From: Cellvibrionales bacterium
GTDB taxonomy: Bacteria; Pseudomonadota; Gammaproteobacteria; Pseudomonadales; UBA7239
Length of the DNA stretch: 64,000 nt
Assembly (NCBI GenBank): GCA_016713115.1
Contig: JADJPU010000001.1
Span: 1,426,001-1,490,000 of the forward strand
Direction: 5' to 3'
In this document: one piece after another, positions 1-9,100 of the stretch
How the letters are laid out: every line of letters begins with the position of its first letter
How positions within the stretch are numbered: the stretch's first letter is position 1
Position numbers and translations under genes: made by a program
Notes under the pieces: generated by a model
Seen by the model: only the letters and a program-made list of their open reading frames with translations
The model's database searches: none
What the model was told of the DNA's origin: nothing

Positions 1-1
1 A

Positions 2-649
2 GGAGAGTCAGTAGCCAGCGCAGAAAGTATGCCGGGTACGAGGCTGGTCCTGCTGCGTGAGCAGCTCGTTGCTTCTAGTGTGGGCGCTGCCGATTCTGCG
101 TCAACAGCGGTAGCTGTGCAGTCGGCAGTAGATGTGGTGCAGCAGCCCGATACGACGGTGCAGTTGTGTACTCTGCTGGGACCGGTAATGAGGCCGGAGG
201 ATGCTAAAGCGCTGCTTGCAAGGCTAGGTGCGCTACAGATTCAAGCCAAATATGTGGCGTTGCAGGTAGATGGCAATCCGGATTACTGGGTCTATCTGCG
301 CCCAGAGCCGACCAAAGATTTGGCAATCGCCAAATTGCGAGAGTTGCAGGGCAAAAAAATTGATAGTTTTTTGATTCCGCAAGGCGAGCTAGCCAATGGG
401 ATTTCTTTGGGGATTTTTGATAGCCAAGAAAATGCAGAGAAGCACAAAGAGGCAGTTGTACAAATGGGCTACGACGCACAGCTCAAGACCAATCCCCGTA
501 GTTACCTTGAGAGCTGGATTGCGATTTACCCTGATCAAGTGGCTGGGTTCAGCCAAGAACTCTACAGTCAGCTGCACGCAGAAAATTCTAAGCTGGATTT
601 GCGTAAGGATGAGTGTCGCAAGGTTGCTTCCACCATCGACATTCAATAG
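2..649 (+). CDS. SPOR-domain protein, 5' partial
   Basis: The reading frame is open from the first bases of the window, so the true start probably lies upstream; an ATG at 29 is the first visible candidate. About 215 residues are visible. A C-terminal SPOR-like fold is suggested by the stretch beginning near visible residue 55 (LCTLLGPVMRPEDAKALLARL), which has the beta-alpha pattern and the paired-Ala/Leu helix of SPOR repeats. SPOR domains bind denuded peptidoglycan glycans at the division septum. In pseudomonads a SPOR protein sits between the biotin ligase/type III pantothenate kinase genes and this tRNA-tuf cluster, which supports the call. The rest of the protein resembles nothing I can name. 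The stop codon overlaps the -10 element of the tRNA promoter. Confidence 0.7.
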   Translation, partial: GESVASAESMPGTRLVLLREQLVASSVGAADSASTAVAVQSAVDVVQQPDTTVQLCTLLGPVMRPEDAKALLARLGALQIQAKYVALQVDGNPDYWVYLRPEPTKDLAIAKLRELQGKKIDSFLIPQGELANGISLGIFDSQENAEKHKEAVVQMGYDAQLKTNPRSYLESWIAIYPDQVAGFSQELYSQLHAENSKLDLRKDECRKVASTIDIQ

Positions 650-652
650 AAT
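624..652 (+). promoter_or_regulatory. Sigma70-type promoter for the tRNA-tuf operon
   Basis: TTGCTT at 624-629, a 17-base spacer and TAGAAT at 647-652 are followed by a very GC-rich discriminator (GCCGCGCTC), the pattern of stringently controlled stable-RNA promoters. It lies about 40 bases upstream of the first tRNA, and its -10 includes the stop codon of the preceding gene. The -35 matches the consensus at only three of six positions, so the call rests mainly on the -10, the spacing, the discriminator and the location. Confidence 0.6.
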
Positions 653-693
653 GCCGCGCTCTGTAATTAGGTGCCGAGAAGTTTACAGAAAAT

Positions 694-769
694 GCTGGCG
701 TAGCTCAGTCGGTAGAGCAGCTGACTTGTAATCAGCCGGTCGGGGGTTCGACTCCTCTCGCCAGCTCCA
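694..769 (+). tRNA. tRNA-Thr (anticodon TGT)
   Basis: A 76-base cloverleaf: acceptor arm GCTGGCG pairing with CGCCAGC, discriminator T and encoded CCA. The anticodon loop CTTGTAA gives anticodon TGT, reading ACA threonine codons. The T arm carries GGTTCGA-type bases. It corresponds by position to thrU of E. coli, first of the four tRNAs before tufB. Confidence 0.95.
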
Positions 770-790
770 AATTTATTAAGCAGGTATTCG

Positions 791-819
791 TTGACAAGTA
801 TTAGGGGCGTCAGGAAAAT
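791..819 (+). promoter_or_regulatory. Possible internal promoter before tRNA-Tyr
   Basis: A perfect TTGACA (791-796) is followed after 17 bases by GAAAAT (814-819), then a C-rich discriminator (CCCGACC) just before tRNA-Tyr. It could give extra initiation into tRNA-Tyr, tRNA-Gly, tRNA-Thr and tuf. The -10 is only a four-of-six match, so it may be chance in a spacer that is processed away. Confidence 0.4.
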
Positions 820-834
820 ACCCGACCCTTTTTC

Positions 835-918
835 GGAGAGGTTCCCGAGCGGCCAAAGGGATCAGACTGTAAATCTGACGCGAAAGCTTCGCTGGTTCGA
901 ATCCAGCCCTCTCCACCA
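835..918 (+). tRNA. tRNA-Tyr (anticodon GTA)
   Basis: An 84-base class II tRNA with a long variable arm (around the GCGAAAGC stem-loop), acceptor arm GGAGAGG with CCTCTCC, discriminator A and encoded CCA. The anticodon loop ACTGTAAAT gives GTA for tyrosine. It is second in the thrU-tyrU-glyT-thrT-tufB order known from E. coli. Confidence 0.96.
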
Positions 919-958
919 AGATTAAGCCGCTTTAAGGTTTTTAGGGGCAAATGGTTTG

Positions 959-1032
<74 letters not shown>

Positions 1033-1064
1033 GATAGTTGAATTAAATGGGCTTAGGGGTTGCG

Positions 1065-1140
<76 letters not shown>

Positions 1141-1205
1141 TTTCTACATAATGGTTAGATTGGTTTTTTGTATTTAAGGTAAGTGTTTAAACGAGGAAAA
1201 CGGCA

Positions 1206-2399
1206 ATGGCAAAGGCAGCATTTGAACGTAAGAAACCGCACGTAAACGTTGGCACGATTGGCCACGTTGACCACGGCAAAACCACGTTGACCGCAGCGTT
1301 GACAATTGTGTGTGCGGAAGTTTGGGGTGGCGAGAGAAAAGCGTATGACCAGATCGACGCGGCGCCAGAAGAAAAAGCGCGCGGCATCACCATCAACACA
1401 GCGCACGTGGAATACGAGTCTGCTGAGCGTCACTACGCGCACGTGGACTGCCCCGGACACGCTGACTATGTCAAAAACATGATCACCGGTGCTGCCCAGA
1501 TGGACGGCGCGATTCTGGTGTGTTCTGCTGCTGACGGCCCAATGCCACAAACCCGCGAGCACATCTTGTTGTCGCGTCAGGTAGGCGTGCCTTACATCGT
1601 GGTGTTCCTGAACAAAGCGGACATGGTTGACGATGCTGAGCTGCTGGAATTGGTAGAAATGGAAGTGCGTGAACTGTTGAGTCAGTACAACTTCCCGGGC
1701 GACGACACCCCAATCATCATCGGCTCTGCATTGATGGCGGTAGAAGGTAAAGACGACAACGGCTACGGCACTTCTGCGGTGAAAAAGCTGGTAGAGACAT
1801 TGGATACCTATATCCCAATGCCAGAGCGCGCCATCGACAAGCCATTCTTGATGCCGATTGAAGATGTGTTTTCTATCGCGGGTCGCGGTACGGTTGTTAC
1901 CGGTCGTGTAGAGCGCGGTATCGTCAAGACGGGCGACGAAGTTGAGATCGTGGGTCTGCGTGCCACCACCAAAACCACCGTTACTGGTGTTGAGATGTTC
2001 CGTAAATTGCTCGATGAAGGTCGTGCGGGTGAAAACGTTGGTGCGTTGTTGCGTGGTACCAAGCGTGAAGATGTTGAGCGTGGTCAAGTATTGGCCAAGC
2101 CTGGCAGCATCAAGCCACACACCAAATTTGAATCTGAAATTTATGTGCTGTCAAAAGATGAAGGTGGTCGTCACACGCCATTTTTCAAAGGCTATCGCCC
2201 ACAGTTCTACTTCCGTACTACCGATGTAACGGGTGAAATCCAGTTGGCTGACGGTGTAGAAATGGTTATGCCTGGCGATAACATTTCCATGACGGTGACG
2301 CTGATCCATCCGATCGCCATGGAAGAAGGTTTGCGCTTCGCGATTCGTGAGGGCGGTCGTACCGTCGGCGCGGGTGTTGTTGCAAAAATCATTGAATAA
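1206..2399 (+). CDS. tuf: Elongation factor Tu
   Basis: A 397-residue GTPase that delivers aminoacyl-tRNA to the ribosomal A site in the cytoplasm. Family motifs are in order: P-loop GHVDHGKT (about residues 18-25), switch I RGITI (about 59-63), DCPGH (about 81-85), NKAD (about 136-139) and GSAL (about 174-177), followed by the two beta-barrel domains. Length is normal. The ATG follows a GAGG ribosome site. It lies behind four tRNAs and before tRNA-Trp, secE and nusG, the position of tufB in E. coli. A second tuf next to fusA is usual in this group, but the str operon is not in this window. Confidence 0.98.
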   Translation: MAKAAFERKKPHVNVGTIGHVDHGKTTLTAALTIVCAEVWGGERKAYDQIDAAPEEKARGITINTAHVEYESAERHYAHVDCPGHADYVKNMITGAAQMDGAILVCSAADGPMPQTREHILLSRQVGVPYIVVFLNKADMVDDAELLELVEMEVRELLSQYNFPGDDTPIIIGSALMAVEGKDDNGYGTSAVKKLVETLDTYIPMPERAIDKPFLMPIEDVFSIAGRGTVVTGRVERGIVKTGDEVEIVGLRATTKTTVTGVEMFRKLLDEGRAGENVGALLRGTKREDVERGQVLAKPGSIKPHTKFESEIYVLSKDEGGRHTPFFKGYRPQFYFRTTDVTGEIQLADGVEMVMPGDNISMTVTLIHPIAMEEGLRFAIREGGRTVGAGVVAKIIE

Positions 2400-2417
2400 G
2401 GTTGGTTTGAGTTGTTG

Positions 2418-2451
2418 AAAATAGAGCGCTTTTATCGGCGTTCTATTTTTT
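2418..2451 (+). terminator. Rho-independent terminator after tuf
   Basis: A stem of ten pairs (AATAGAGCGC with GCGTTCTATT, one G-U) closes an eight-base loop, and a T run follows immediately (to 2451). It would end the tRNA-tuf transcript before tRNA-Trp, so the tRNA-Trp-secE-nusG unit probably has its own start or depends on readthrough. Confidence 0.75.
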
Positions 2452-2471
2452 GTTGTTTGGATCGGGTTTAT

Positions 2472-2547
2472 AGGCCAGTAGTTCAATTGGTAGAGCACCG
2501 GTCTCCAAAACCGGGTGTTGGGGGTTCGAGTCCCTCCTGGCCTGCCA
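2472..2547 (+). tRNA. tRNA-Trp (anticodon CCA)
   Basis: A 76-base tRNA with acceptor arm AGGCCAG paired to CTGGCCT, discriminator G and encoded CCA. The anticodon loop CTCCAAA gives CCA for tryptophan. Its place between tuf and secE is conserved in gammaproteobacteria. Confidence 0.96.
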
Positions 2548-2589
2548 AAATTATTGATGGTCTGTTTTTTGTTGAAGCAAAGGCGTGAA

Positions 2590-2976
2590 ATGAGTAACAA
2601 AACTGAAGAGCGCGGTGCAAAAGAGCAGACGAATCACTTGGATGTAGTGAAGTGGATCGCCGTCGGCTTAATAGTCGCAGGCGGTGTTTATGGTTACTAC
2701 CACTTTGCGGGTAGTTATGCGGTTGCTTTCCGTGCATTGGCTTTGGTGCCCGTTGCTGCTGTTGCGGTGTGCATCGCTGTGTTGACTACGCAAGGGCGAG
2801 CATTTTTTACTTTGTTGCGTGAGGCGGCTGTTGAGGTGCGTCGCGTTGTGTGGCCTACGCGTCAAGAAGCGGTGCAGACGACTTTGGTGGTTATGGGTTT
2901 TGTTGTGTTGATGGCATTGGTTCTTTGGGGATTGGATGCTGGATTTGCAAAACTTGTTTCCGTGGTAATCGGTTAA
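2590..2976 (+). CDS. secE: Preprotein translocase subunit SecE
   Basis: A 128-residue inner-membrane protein that clamps and stabilises the SecY channel. Three hydrophobic segments are visible (about residues 20-38, 45-63 and 97-120), as in the three-helix SecE of gammaproteobacteria. The conserved amphipathic motif before the last helix, EVRRVVWPTRQEA (about 79-91), is the SecE signature. The ATG at 2590 fits the family start; an upstream in-frame TTG would run into the tRNA. nusG begins 15 bases after its stop, the usual operon. Confidence 0.95.
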   Translation: MSNKTEERGAKEQTNHLDVVKWIAVGLIVAGGVYGYYHFAGSYAVAFRALALVPVAAVAVCIAVLTTQGRAFFTLLREAAVEVRRVVWPTRQEAVQTTLVVMGFVVLMALVLWGLDAGFAKLVSVVIG

Positions 2977-2991
2977 CAGAGGGAATGGATT

Positions 2992-3524
2992 GTGGCCAAA
3001 CGCTGGTACGTTGTTCATGCCTATTCAGGATTTGAGAAAAAGTAGCAGCTGCTTTGAAAGAGCGTGTTGAGCGTGCAGGTGTGCAGGAGATGTTTGGTGA
3101 CATTCTTGTGCCAACTGAGGAAGTGGTTGAAATGCGCGCGGGCCAAAAGCGTAAAAGCGAAAGAAAATTCTTTCCTGGCTATGTATTGGTGCATATGGAG
3201 TTGAATGATGACTCGTGGCATTTGGTGAAAGAAACGCCGAGAGTGATGGGTTTTATTGGTGGTAAAGCGGACAATCCTGCGCCGATTACTGATGCCGAGG
3301 CTGCCTTGATTCTGCGTCGTGTTGAGGCGGGCAGTGAGAAGCCGCGTCCGAAAACAATTTTTGAGCCAGGTGAAATGGTGCGAGTGGTCGATGGGCCATT
3401 TAATGATTTCAATGGCGTTGTAGAAGAAGTGAATTACGATAAAAACCGTCTGCGTGTTGCCGTGTTGATTTTTGGCCGTTCGACGCCGGTTGAGTTGGAT
3501 TTTAGTCAAGTCGAGAAGGCTTGA
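2992..3524 (+). CDS. nusG: Transcription termination/antitermination factor NusG, with frameshift
   Basis: NusG binds RNA polymerase at the beta' clamp, suppresses pausing, and links it to Rho and ribosomal S10. From GTG 2992 the frame reads MAKRWYVVHAYSGFEKK and then meets TAG at 3043. One base added in the A5 run at 3037-3041 restores VAAALKERVERAG and the rest, including the NGN motif PGYVLV (about residue 60) and the KOW motif FEPGEMVRVVDGPFNDFNG near the C terminus. The restored length is 177 residues, normal for the family. Since NusG is essential or nearly so, a sequence error is likelier than a true mutation. It follows secE directly. Confidence 0.93.
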
Positions 3525-3535
3525 TATAACAAGAT

Positions 3536-3553
3536 ATGCGGCGCAAGCCGCAT
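3536..3553 (+). promoter_or_regulatory. GNRA hairpin in the rplK leader
   Basis: The 133 bases between nusG and rplK contain a perfect seven-pair stem ATGCGGC/GCCGCAT capped by a GCAA tetraloop, with no T tract, so it is not a terminator. In E. coli the L11 operon leader carries the site where L1 represses translation. This hairpin could be part of such a structure, but I cannot recognise the L1 site itself. Confidence 0.4.
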
Positions 3554-3657
3554 TAGGTGCAGTTGCAACATGGTGTTGTAGCTGCGGGGAGCCGAAGAAG
3601 AGATGTCGATATCATTCGATATTTTGGAGGCGCTAATACCCAACAGAGGGTTTATTT

Positions 3658-4088
3658 ATGGCTAAGAAAGTACAAGCCTATATCAAGCTGCAAGTGAAAG
3701 CTGGTCAGGCAAATCCCAGTCCACCGGTTGGTCCAGCATTGGGTCAGCACGGTGTCAATATTATGGAATTCTGTAAGGCGTTTAACGCGGCCACTCAGGG
3801 CTTAGAACCGGGCTTGCCTACGCCGGTTGTAATCACCGTTTACTCGGACCGCAGTTTTACTTTCATTACTAAAACTCCTCCAGCTTCCGTGTTGCTGATG
3901 AAGGCTGCCGGTCTGAAAGGTGGCAGCGGCGTTCCCAACAAAAACAAAGTTGGAAAAGTCACTCGCGCGCAAGTAGAAGAAATTGCAAAACAAAAATGCC
4001 AGATTTAACGGCTGCCAATATGGAAGCCGCTGTGCGTACGATTGCGGGCAGTGCTCGTAGTGCTGGTATTGAAGTGGAGGGTGTGTGA
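3658..4088 (+). CDS. rplK: 50S ribosomal protein L11, with frameshift
   Basis: L11 forms the GTPase-associated stalk base on 23S rRNA. The N terminus MAKKVQAYIKLQVKAGQANP, PPVGPALGQHGVNI and KTPPASVLL are family hallmarks. The frame stops early (TAA about 4006) after residue 116. One A added to the A5 run at 3992-3996 restores the missing end, which reads PDLTAANMEAAVRTIAGSAR and closes with TGA at 4086-4088. The restored length is 143 residues, normal. The restored stop overlaps the rplA ATG by one base, typical of translational coupling, which supports the repaired frame. Confidence 0.93.
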
Positions 4089-4783
4089 TGGCCAAGATAA
4101 GTAAACGCGCCCAAGCAATCAGCGCCAAAGTTCAGTCTGGAAAACAATACGCCATTGCAGATGCTGTCGCGCTGTTGAAAGAGTTGTCGACAGTAAAATT
4201 CAGTGAAACAGTTGATGTGTCAGTCAACTTGGGTATTGATGCGCGCAAATCAGACCAGTCTGTGCGCGGTGCAACTACTTTGCCGCATGGTTCAGGAAAA
4301 TCCGTGCGTGTTGCGGTATTCACTCAAGGCGCTGCGGCTGAGGCGGCTAAAGCTGCTGGTGCAGAATTGGTAGGTATGGAAGATTTGGCTGAGCAAATCA
4401 AAGGTGGTTTGATGGATTTTGATGTCGTGATTGCGTCACCCGATGCCATGCGTGTCGTTGGTGCTCTCGGTCAGGTGTTGGGTCCACGCGGTTTGATGCC
4501 AAATCCTAAGACCGGCACGGTAACGCCAGATGTTGTCAATGCGGTTAAAAATGCCAAAGCCGGTCAGGTGCGCTTCCGCGCTGACAAAAACGGCATTATT
4601 CATGGTGGCATTGGCAAGATTGGTTTTGATGTAACGGCATTAAAAGAAAACCTTGAAGCCGTGATCAACGACTTGAAAAAAGCCAAACCAAGCACGGCAA
4701 AAGGTATTTACCTGAAGAAGATTACGCTGTCGACAACGATGGGTCCGGGTCTTGTTATCGATCAGGCATCATTGAATATTTAA
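4088..4783 (+). CDS. rplA: 50S ribosomal protein L1
   Basis: L1 forms the mobile L1 stalk that helps release deacylated tRNA, and in other bacteria represses its own operon by binding the leader mRNA. 231 residues, complete. Family signatures: LPHGSGK (about 66), GLMPNPKTGTVT (about 138-149) and the KNGIIHGGIGK stretch. ATG 4088 is chosen over the in-frame GTG three bases upstream, because it gives the family start MAKISKRA and overlaps the repaired rplK stop. Confidence 0.97.
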   Translation: MAKISKRAQAISAKVQSGKQYAIADAVALLKELSTVKFSETVDVSVNLGIDARKSDQSVRGATTLPHGSGKSVRVAVFTQGAAAEAAKAAGAELVGMEDLAEQIKGGLMDFDVVIASPDAMRVVGALGQVLGPRGLMPNPKTGTVTPDVVNAVKNAKAGQVRFRADKNGIIHGGIGKIGFDVTALKENLEAVINDLKKAKPSTAKGIYLKKITLSTTMGPGLVIDQASLNI

Positions 4784-5063
4784 AGTTTTGCATTTGGGGT
4801 TTGGGTGGGGCTGTTAGTTGTCGCCTCACTTGAATTGTCAAAAATCGCAGGTGTTGATATTTTCTTTTGATATATCGACTTAAAAGAGCAAAAGATACGG
4901 ATATTTGGTGTCTTGATGTGAAGCCCGCGTAGACGGTTAGCCCAATTCAGGTTTTTTGCGTAAGCAGTCTGGATTTGTGCGCCGAAAGGTTCGCGTTTCA
5001 AGTGTGTAGTAGGAACGCGGTAAATAAACGATCGATGTATCGATCAAGTCCAGGAGAAATGCT
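4784..5063 (+). promoter_or_regulatory. Leader region upstream of rplJ
   Basis: 280 bases without a gene. Near its end there is an eight-pair stem (CGCGTTTC with GGAACGCG, one G-U) at 4992-5019, and a GATCG/CGATC hairpin at 5030-5045 immediately before the AGGAG ribosome site at 5052-5056. In gammaproteobacteria this interval holds the L10 leader, where the L10-L7/L12 complex represses translation. The role is inferred from position; I did not verify the kink-turn motif. Confidence 0.5.
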
Positions 5064-5558
5064 GTGGCATTAGCACTCGAAGACAAAAAGGCGATTGTTG
5101 CCGAAGTCCAGAATGCAGCTAAAGGCGCGTTGTCTGCCGTGATCGCCGATTCCAGAGGCGTTACGGTAGATAAAATGGATGCGCTGCGTAAGCAGGCTCG
5201 TGAAAATGGCGTATGGCTGAGAGTTGTTCGCAACACTTTAGCTAAGCGCGCTTTCCAAGGCACTGATTACGAATGTTTAGCTGACAGTTTGGTTGGCCCA
5301 AGTATTATCGCTTTCTCTAATGAGCACCCAGGTGCTGGCGCGCGCATCCTGCGCGACTTCGCCAAAGAGAACGATAAGTTTGAACTCAAAGCGGCATGCT
5401 TTGAGGGTACTTTGGTAGATATCGGCATGTTGGCAACCTTGCCAACTTACGACGAGGCAATTTCTAAGCTGATGAGCGTTCTGAAAGAGGCGTCAGCTGG
5501 CAAGCTGGTTCGTACGATTGCAGCTGTTCGCGATCAAAAAGAGCAGCAAGCGGCATAA
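5064..5558 (+). CDS. rplJ: 50S ribosomal protein L10
   Basis: L10 anchors L7/L12 dimers to the ribosomal stalk and, with them, represses its own mRNA. 164 residues, normal length. The start is GTG at 5064 (MALALEDKKAIVAEV), after an AGGAG site; the nearby ATG at 5059 is out of frame. The motif VRNTLAKRAF (about 54-63) and the Ala-rich helical C terminus that binds L7/L12 are visible. It is followed 56 bases later by rplL. Confidence 0.96.
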   Translation: MALALEDKKAIVAEVQNAAKGALSAVIADSRGVTVDKMDALRKQARENGVWLRVVRNTLAKRAFQGTDYECLADSLVGPSIIAFSNEHPGAGARILRDFAKENDKFELKAACFEGTLVDIGMLATLPTYDEAISKLMSVLKEASAGKLVRTIAAVRDQKEQQAA

Positions 5559-5614
5559 TTGTCGAATGTTGTTTACCTAATTGAGCTTAATTCAAAGTTA
5601 CTGAGGAAATAAAA

Positions 5615-5983
5615 ATGGCACTGACTAAAGAAGACATCATCAATGCAATTTCAGAAATGTCTGTTAAAGATGTGGTTGAATTGATTTCTGCAATGGAAGA
5701 AAAATTTGGTGTTACTGCTGCTGTTGCTGCAGTTGCTGTTGCGGCGGGTCCTGCTGCTGCTGCTGAAGAGCAAACTGAATTCAATATCGTGCTGACCAGC
5801 GCTGGTGAGAAGAAAGTTAACGTTATCAAAGTAGTTCGCGAACTGACTGGTTTGGGCTTGAAAGAAGCGAAAGACTTGGTGGACGGCGCGCCATCTACTG
5901 TTAAAGAAGGAGCGTCTAAGGCGGAAGCCGAAGATGCCAAGAAAAAACTGGAGGAAGCTGGCGCTGCTGTTGAACTCAAGTAA
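5615..5983 (+). CDS. rplL: 50S ribosomal protein L7/L12
   Basis: The 122-residue acidic stalk protein that recruits and activates translational GTPases. An N-terminal dimerisation helix (MALTKEDIINAISEMS) is followed by an Ala/Val-rich hinge (about 33-52) and the globular domain, with KVNVIKVVRELTGLGLKEAKDLVDGAP, the factor-binding helix. A strong AGGAA ribosome site precedes ATG 5615, in keeping with the higher dosage needed (several copies per ribosome). Confidence 0.98.
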   Translation: MALTKEDIINAISEMSVKDVVELISAMEEKFGVTAAVAAVAVAAGPAAAAEEQTEFNIVLTSAGEKKVNVIKVVRELTGLGLKEAKDLVDGAPSTVKEGASKAEAEDAKKKLEEAGAAVELK

Positions 5984-6037
5984 TAACACCTTGGGGTTAT
6001 GCTTGCGTAATAAACGGTATTCTGCCTAGCACGAAGA

Positions 6038-6068
6038 GGCTGGCGAGATTGTTCTCGCTGGCCTTTTT
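6038..6068 (+). terminator. Attenuator between rplL and rpoB
   Basis: An eleven-pair stem (GGCTGGCGAGA with TCTCGCTGGCC, two G-U pairs) with a TTGT loop is followed by five T. It lies in the 192 bases between rplL and rpoB, where E. coli has a partial terminator that sets the ratio of ribosomal protein to polymerase mRNA. The same role is inferred; rpoB has no strong promoter of its own that I can see. Confidence 0.75.
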
Positions 6069-6175
6069 GCGCTTCTGGTTGTTTTGCGTTTCAAGTAAGA
6101 AGAAAAAGGTACGGAAAGTATCGCAAATAAAGATGTTTGCGATTGGTAAACAAACGATCATATTGGGGAATACAG

Positions 6176-9100
6176 ATGGCTTACTCATACACAGAGAAGA
6201 AGCGTATTCGGAAGGATTTCGGCAAGTTGCCGCAGGTGATGGATATTCCATCGTTGTTAGCGATTCAGCTTGAGTCTTACCAGAGTTTCACGCAAGAGCA
6301 TGCGGTGAATGCTCGCACGGATGTCGGCTTGCAGGCCGCATTTAATTCCGTATTCCCTATTACGAGCTATAACGGCAATGCTGCGCTGGAGTATGTGGAT
6401 TACTCGCTCGGCAAGCCGCTGTTTGATGTCAGTGAATCCAAATTGCGCGGTGTGACTTATGCGGCACCGTTGCGCGTCAAAGTGCGTTTGGTAATTTACG
6501 ACCGCGAGTCAAGCAACAAAGCAATTAAAGACATTAAAGAGCAAGAAGTTTACATGGGCGAAATTCCGCTCATGACCGAATACGGAACTTTTATCGTTAA
6601 CGGCACTGAGCGTGTCGTGGTGTCGCAATTGCACCGTTCGCCGGGCGTTTTCTTTGATCACGACAAAGGCAAAACACACAGCTCCGGTAAGCTGTTGTAT
6701 AACGCCAGAATTATTCCTTACCGCGGCTCGTGGTTGGACTTTGAGTTTGATCCTAAGGATTTGGTGTTCGTGCGTATCGACCGCCGCCGTAAATTGGCAG
6801 CGACGATTTTATTGCGTGCTATTGGATATAGCACCGAAGAAATGTTAGCCATGTTCTTTGAGAACGATCAATTCCATGTGTTGGAAGGTGGTGGTTATCA
6901 GTTGAGTCTAGTGCCTTCGCGATTGCGCGGCGATATCGCAGCATTTGATATTGTCGATAACAAAGGCAATGTCATTGTTGAAGAAGGTCGTCGTATTACT
7001 GCTAGACACATCAAGCAGTTAGAAAAAGCCAATGTGGATAAGTTGCAAGTGCCAGACACTTACTTGCACGGTCATTCGCTGGCCAAAGACATTGTGAATC
7101 CAAAGACGGGCGAAGTGTTGTTTGAGTGCAACACCGTTATTGCAGCGGATGTACTGAAAAAACTGAAAGATGCGGGCATCAAAGAATTTGAAACAATTTA
7201 TACCAACGATTTGGATTGTGGTGCGTTTATTTCTGAAACGCTGCGCGTGGATCCTAGTCGCACGCAATTGGAAGCACTGGTAGAAATCTACCGCATGATG
7301 CGCCCAGGCGAGCCGCCAACCAAAGAAGCTGCAGAAAACCTGTTCCAAAACTTGTTCTTCTCGCAAGAGCGGTATGAGTTGTCTGCGGTAGGTCGCATGA
7401 AGTTCAACCGCCGTTTAGGGCGCGAAGAAATTAAAGGCGAAGGCACTCTGTCGCGTGAAGATATCGTTGATGTATTGCGCTGCTTGATCGACATCCGTAA
7501 CGGCAAGGGCGTGGTGGATGATATTGACCACTTGGGCAACCGCCGTGTGCGCTCTGTGGGTGAGATGGCAGAAAACCAATTCCGTATTGGTTTGGTGCGT
7601 GTTGAGCGTGCGGTAAAAGAGCGTTTGTCAGTTGCGGAAAGCGAAGGCTTGATGCCACAGGATTTGATTAACGCCAAGCCTGTTGCTGCGGCTGTGAAAG
7701 AGTTTTTTGGCTCTTCGCAGTTGTCTCAGTTTATGGATCAAAACAACCCGCTGTCTGAAATCACGCATAAGCGCCGTGTTTCTGCCCTGGGTCCCGGTGG
7801 TTTGACGCGCGAGCGCGCGGGCTTTGAAGTGCGCGATGTGCATCCAACGCACTACGGTCGTGTGTGTCCAATTGAGACGCCGGAAGGTCCAAACATCGGT
7901 TTGATCAATTCTTTGGCAACATATGCGCGCACCAATGATTACGGTTTTATCGAAACGCCGTATCGCAAAGTGATTGATGGCAAGGTGACCGATCAAATCG
8001 AATACTTGTCAGCGATCAATGAGGCAGAGTGCGTCATTGCGCAGGCTTCAGCAAAAATTGAAAAAGGTAAATTGGTTGAAGAGTTGGTGGCGGTGCGTCA
8101 CCTGAATGAATTTACCGTTAAGCCACCGCAAGATGTGCAGTACATGGATGTCTCTCCGCGCCAGGTAGTTTCTGTTGCTGCATCGCTGATCCCATTTTTG
8201 GAGCACGACGACGCTAACCGTGCGTTGATGGGTTCCAACATGCAGCGCCAAGCGGTACCGACTTTACGCGCGCAAAAGCCGCTGGTAGGTACGGGCATGG
8301 AGCGCGTGGTGGCTACTGATTCTGGTGTGTGCGTGGTAGCGCGCCGTGGCGGTGTGATTGATAGCATTGATGCGGGCAGAATTGTGGTGCGCGTTAATGA
8401 AGACGAAGTGGCGAAAGGTGATGCAGGCGTAGATATTTACAACCTGATCAAATATACGCGTTCTAATCAAAACACTTGCATCAATCAACGCCCTATCGTG
8501 CGTCCTGGTGATGTGGTTGCTTGCGGTGATGTATTGGCCGATGGCGTCTCTGTTGACCTCGGCGATTTGGCCTTGGGACAAAACATGCGCATCGCGTTCA
8601 TGCCGTGGAATGGCTACAATTTCGAAGACTCCATCTTGATTTCTGAGCGTGTGGTGAAAGAAGATCGTTTTACTTCTATCCACATCCAAGAGTTGACTTG
8701 TATTGCGCGTGATACCAAGTTGGGCTCGGAAGAAATCACGGCTGATATCCCTAATGTTGGCGAAGGCGCATTAGGCAAACTGGATGATTCCGGTATTGTC
8801 TATGTTGGCGCAGAGGTTAAAGCGGGCGACATTCTGGTTGGCAAAGTGACGCCAAAAGGTGAAACACAGCTAACGCCAGAAGAAAAATTGTTACGCGCTA
8901 TTTTTGGTGAGAAAGCGTCTGATGTGAAAGATACTTCACTGCGCGTTCCTTCCAGCACCAAAGGTACCGTTATTGATGTGCAGGTGTTCACGCGCGACGG
9001 CTTGAAAAAAGATCAACGCGCGCTGGATATTGAAAAAAATCAGCTGGATCAATACCGCAAAGATCTTAACGAAGAATATCGCATCATGGAAGACGCGGTG

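Noticed and set aside
1155..2120. A 321-codon open frame antisense to tuf
   Set aside because: Shadow of the highly biased EF-Tu codon use; the protein is His/Val/Phe-rich with no recognisable domain.
7688..7950. Possible rifampicin-resistance change in rpoB
   Set aside because: The pocket residues read as the sensitive type (FMDQNN, THKRR, SALGP).
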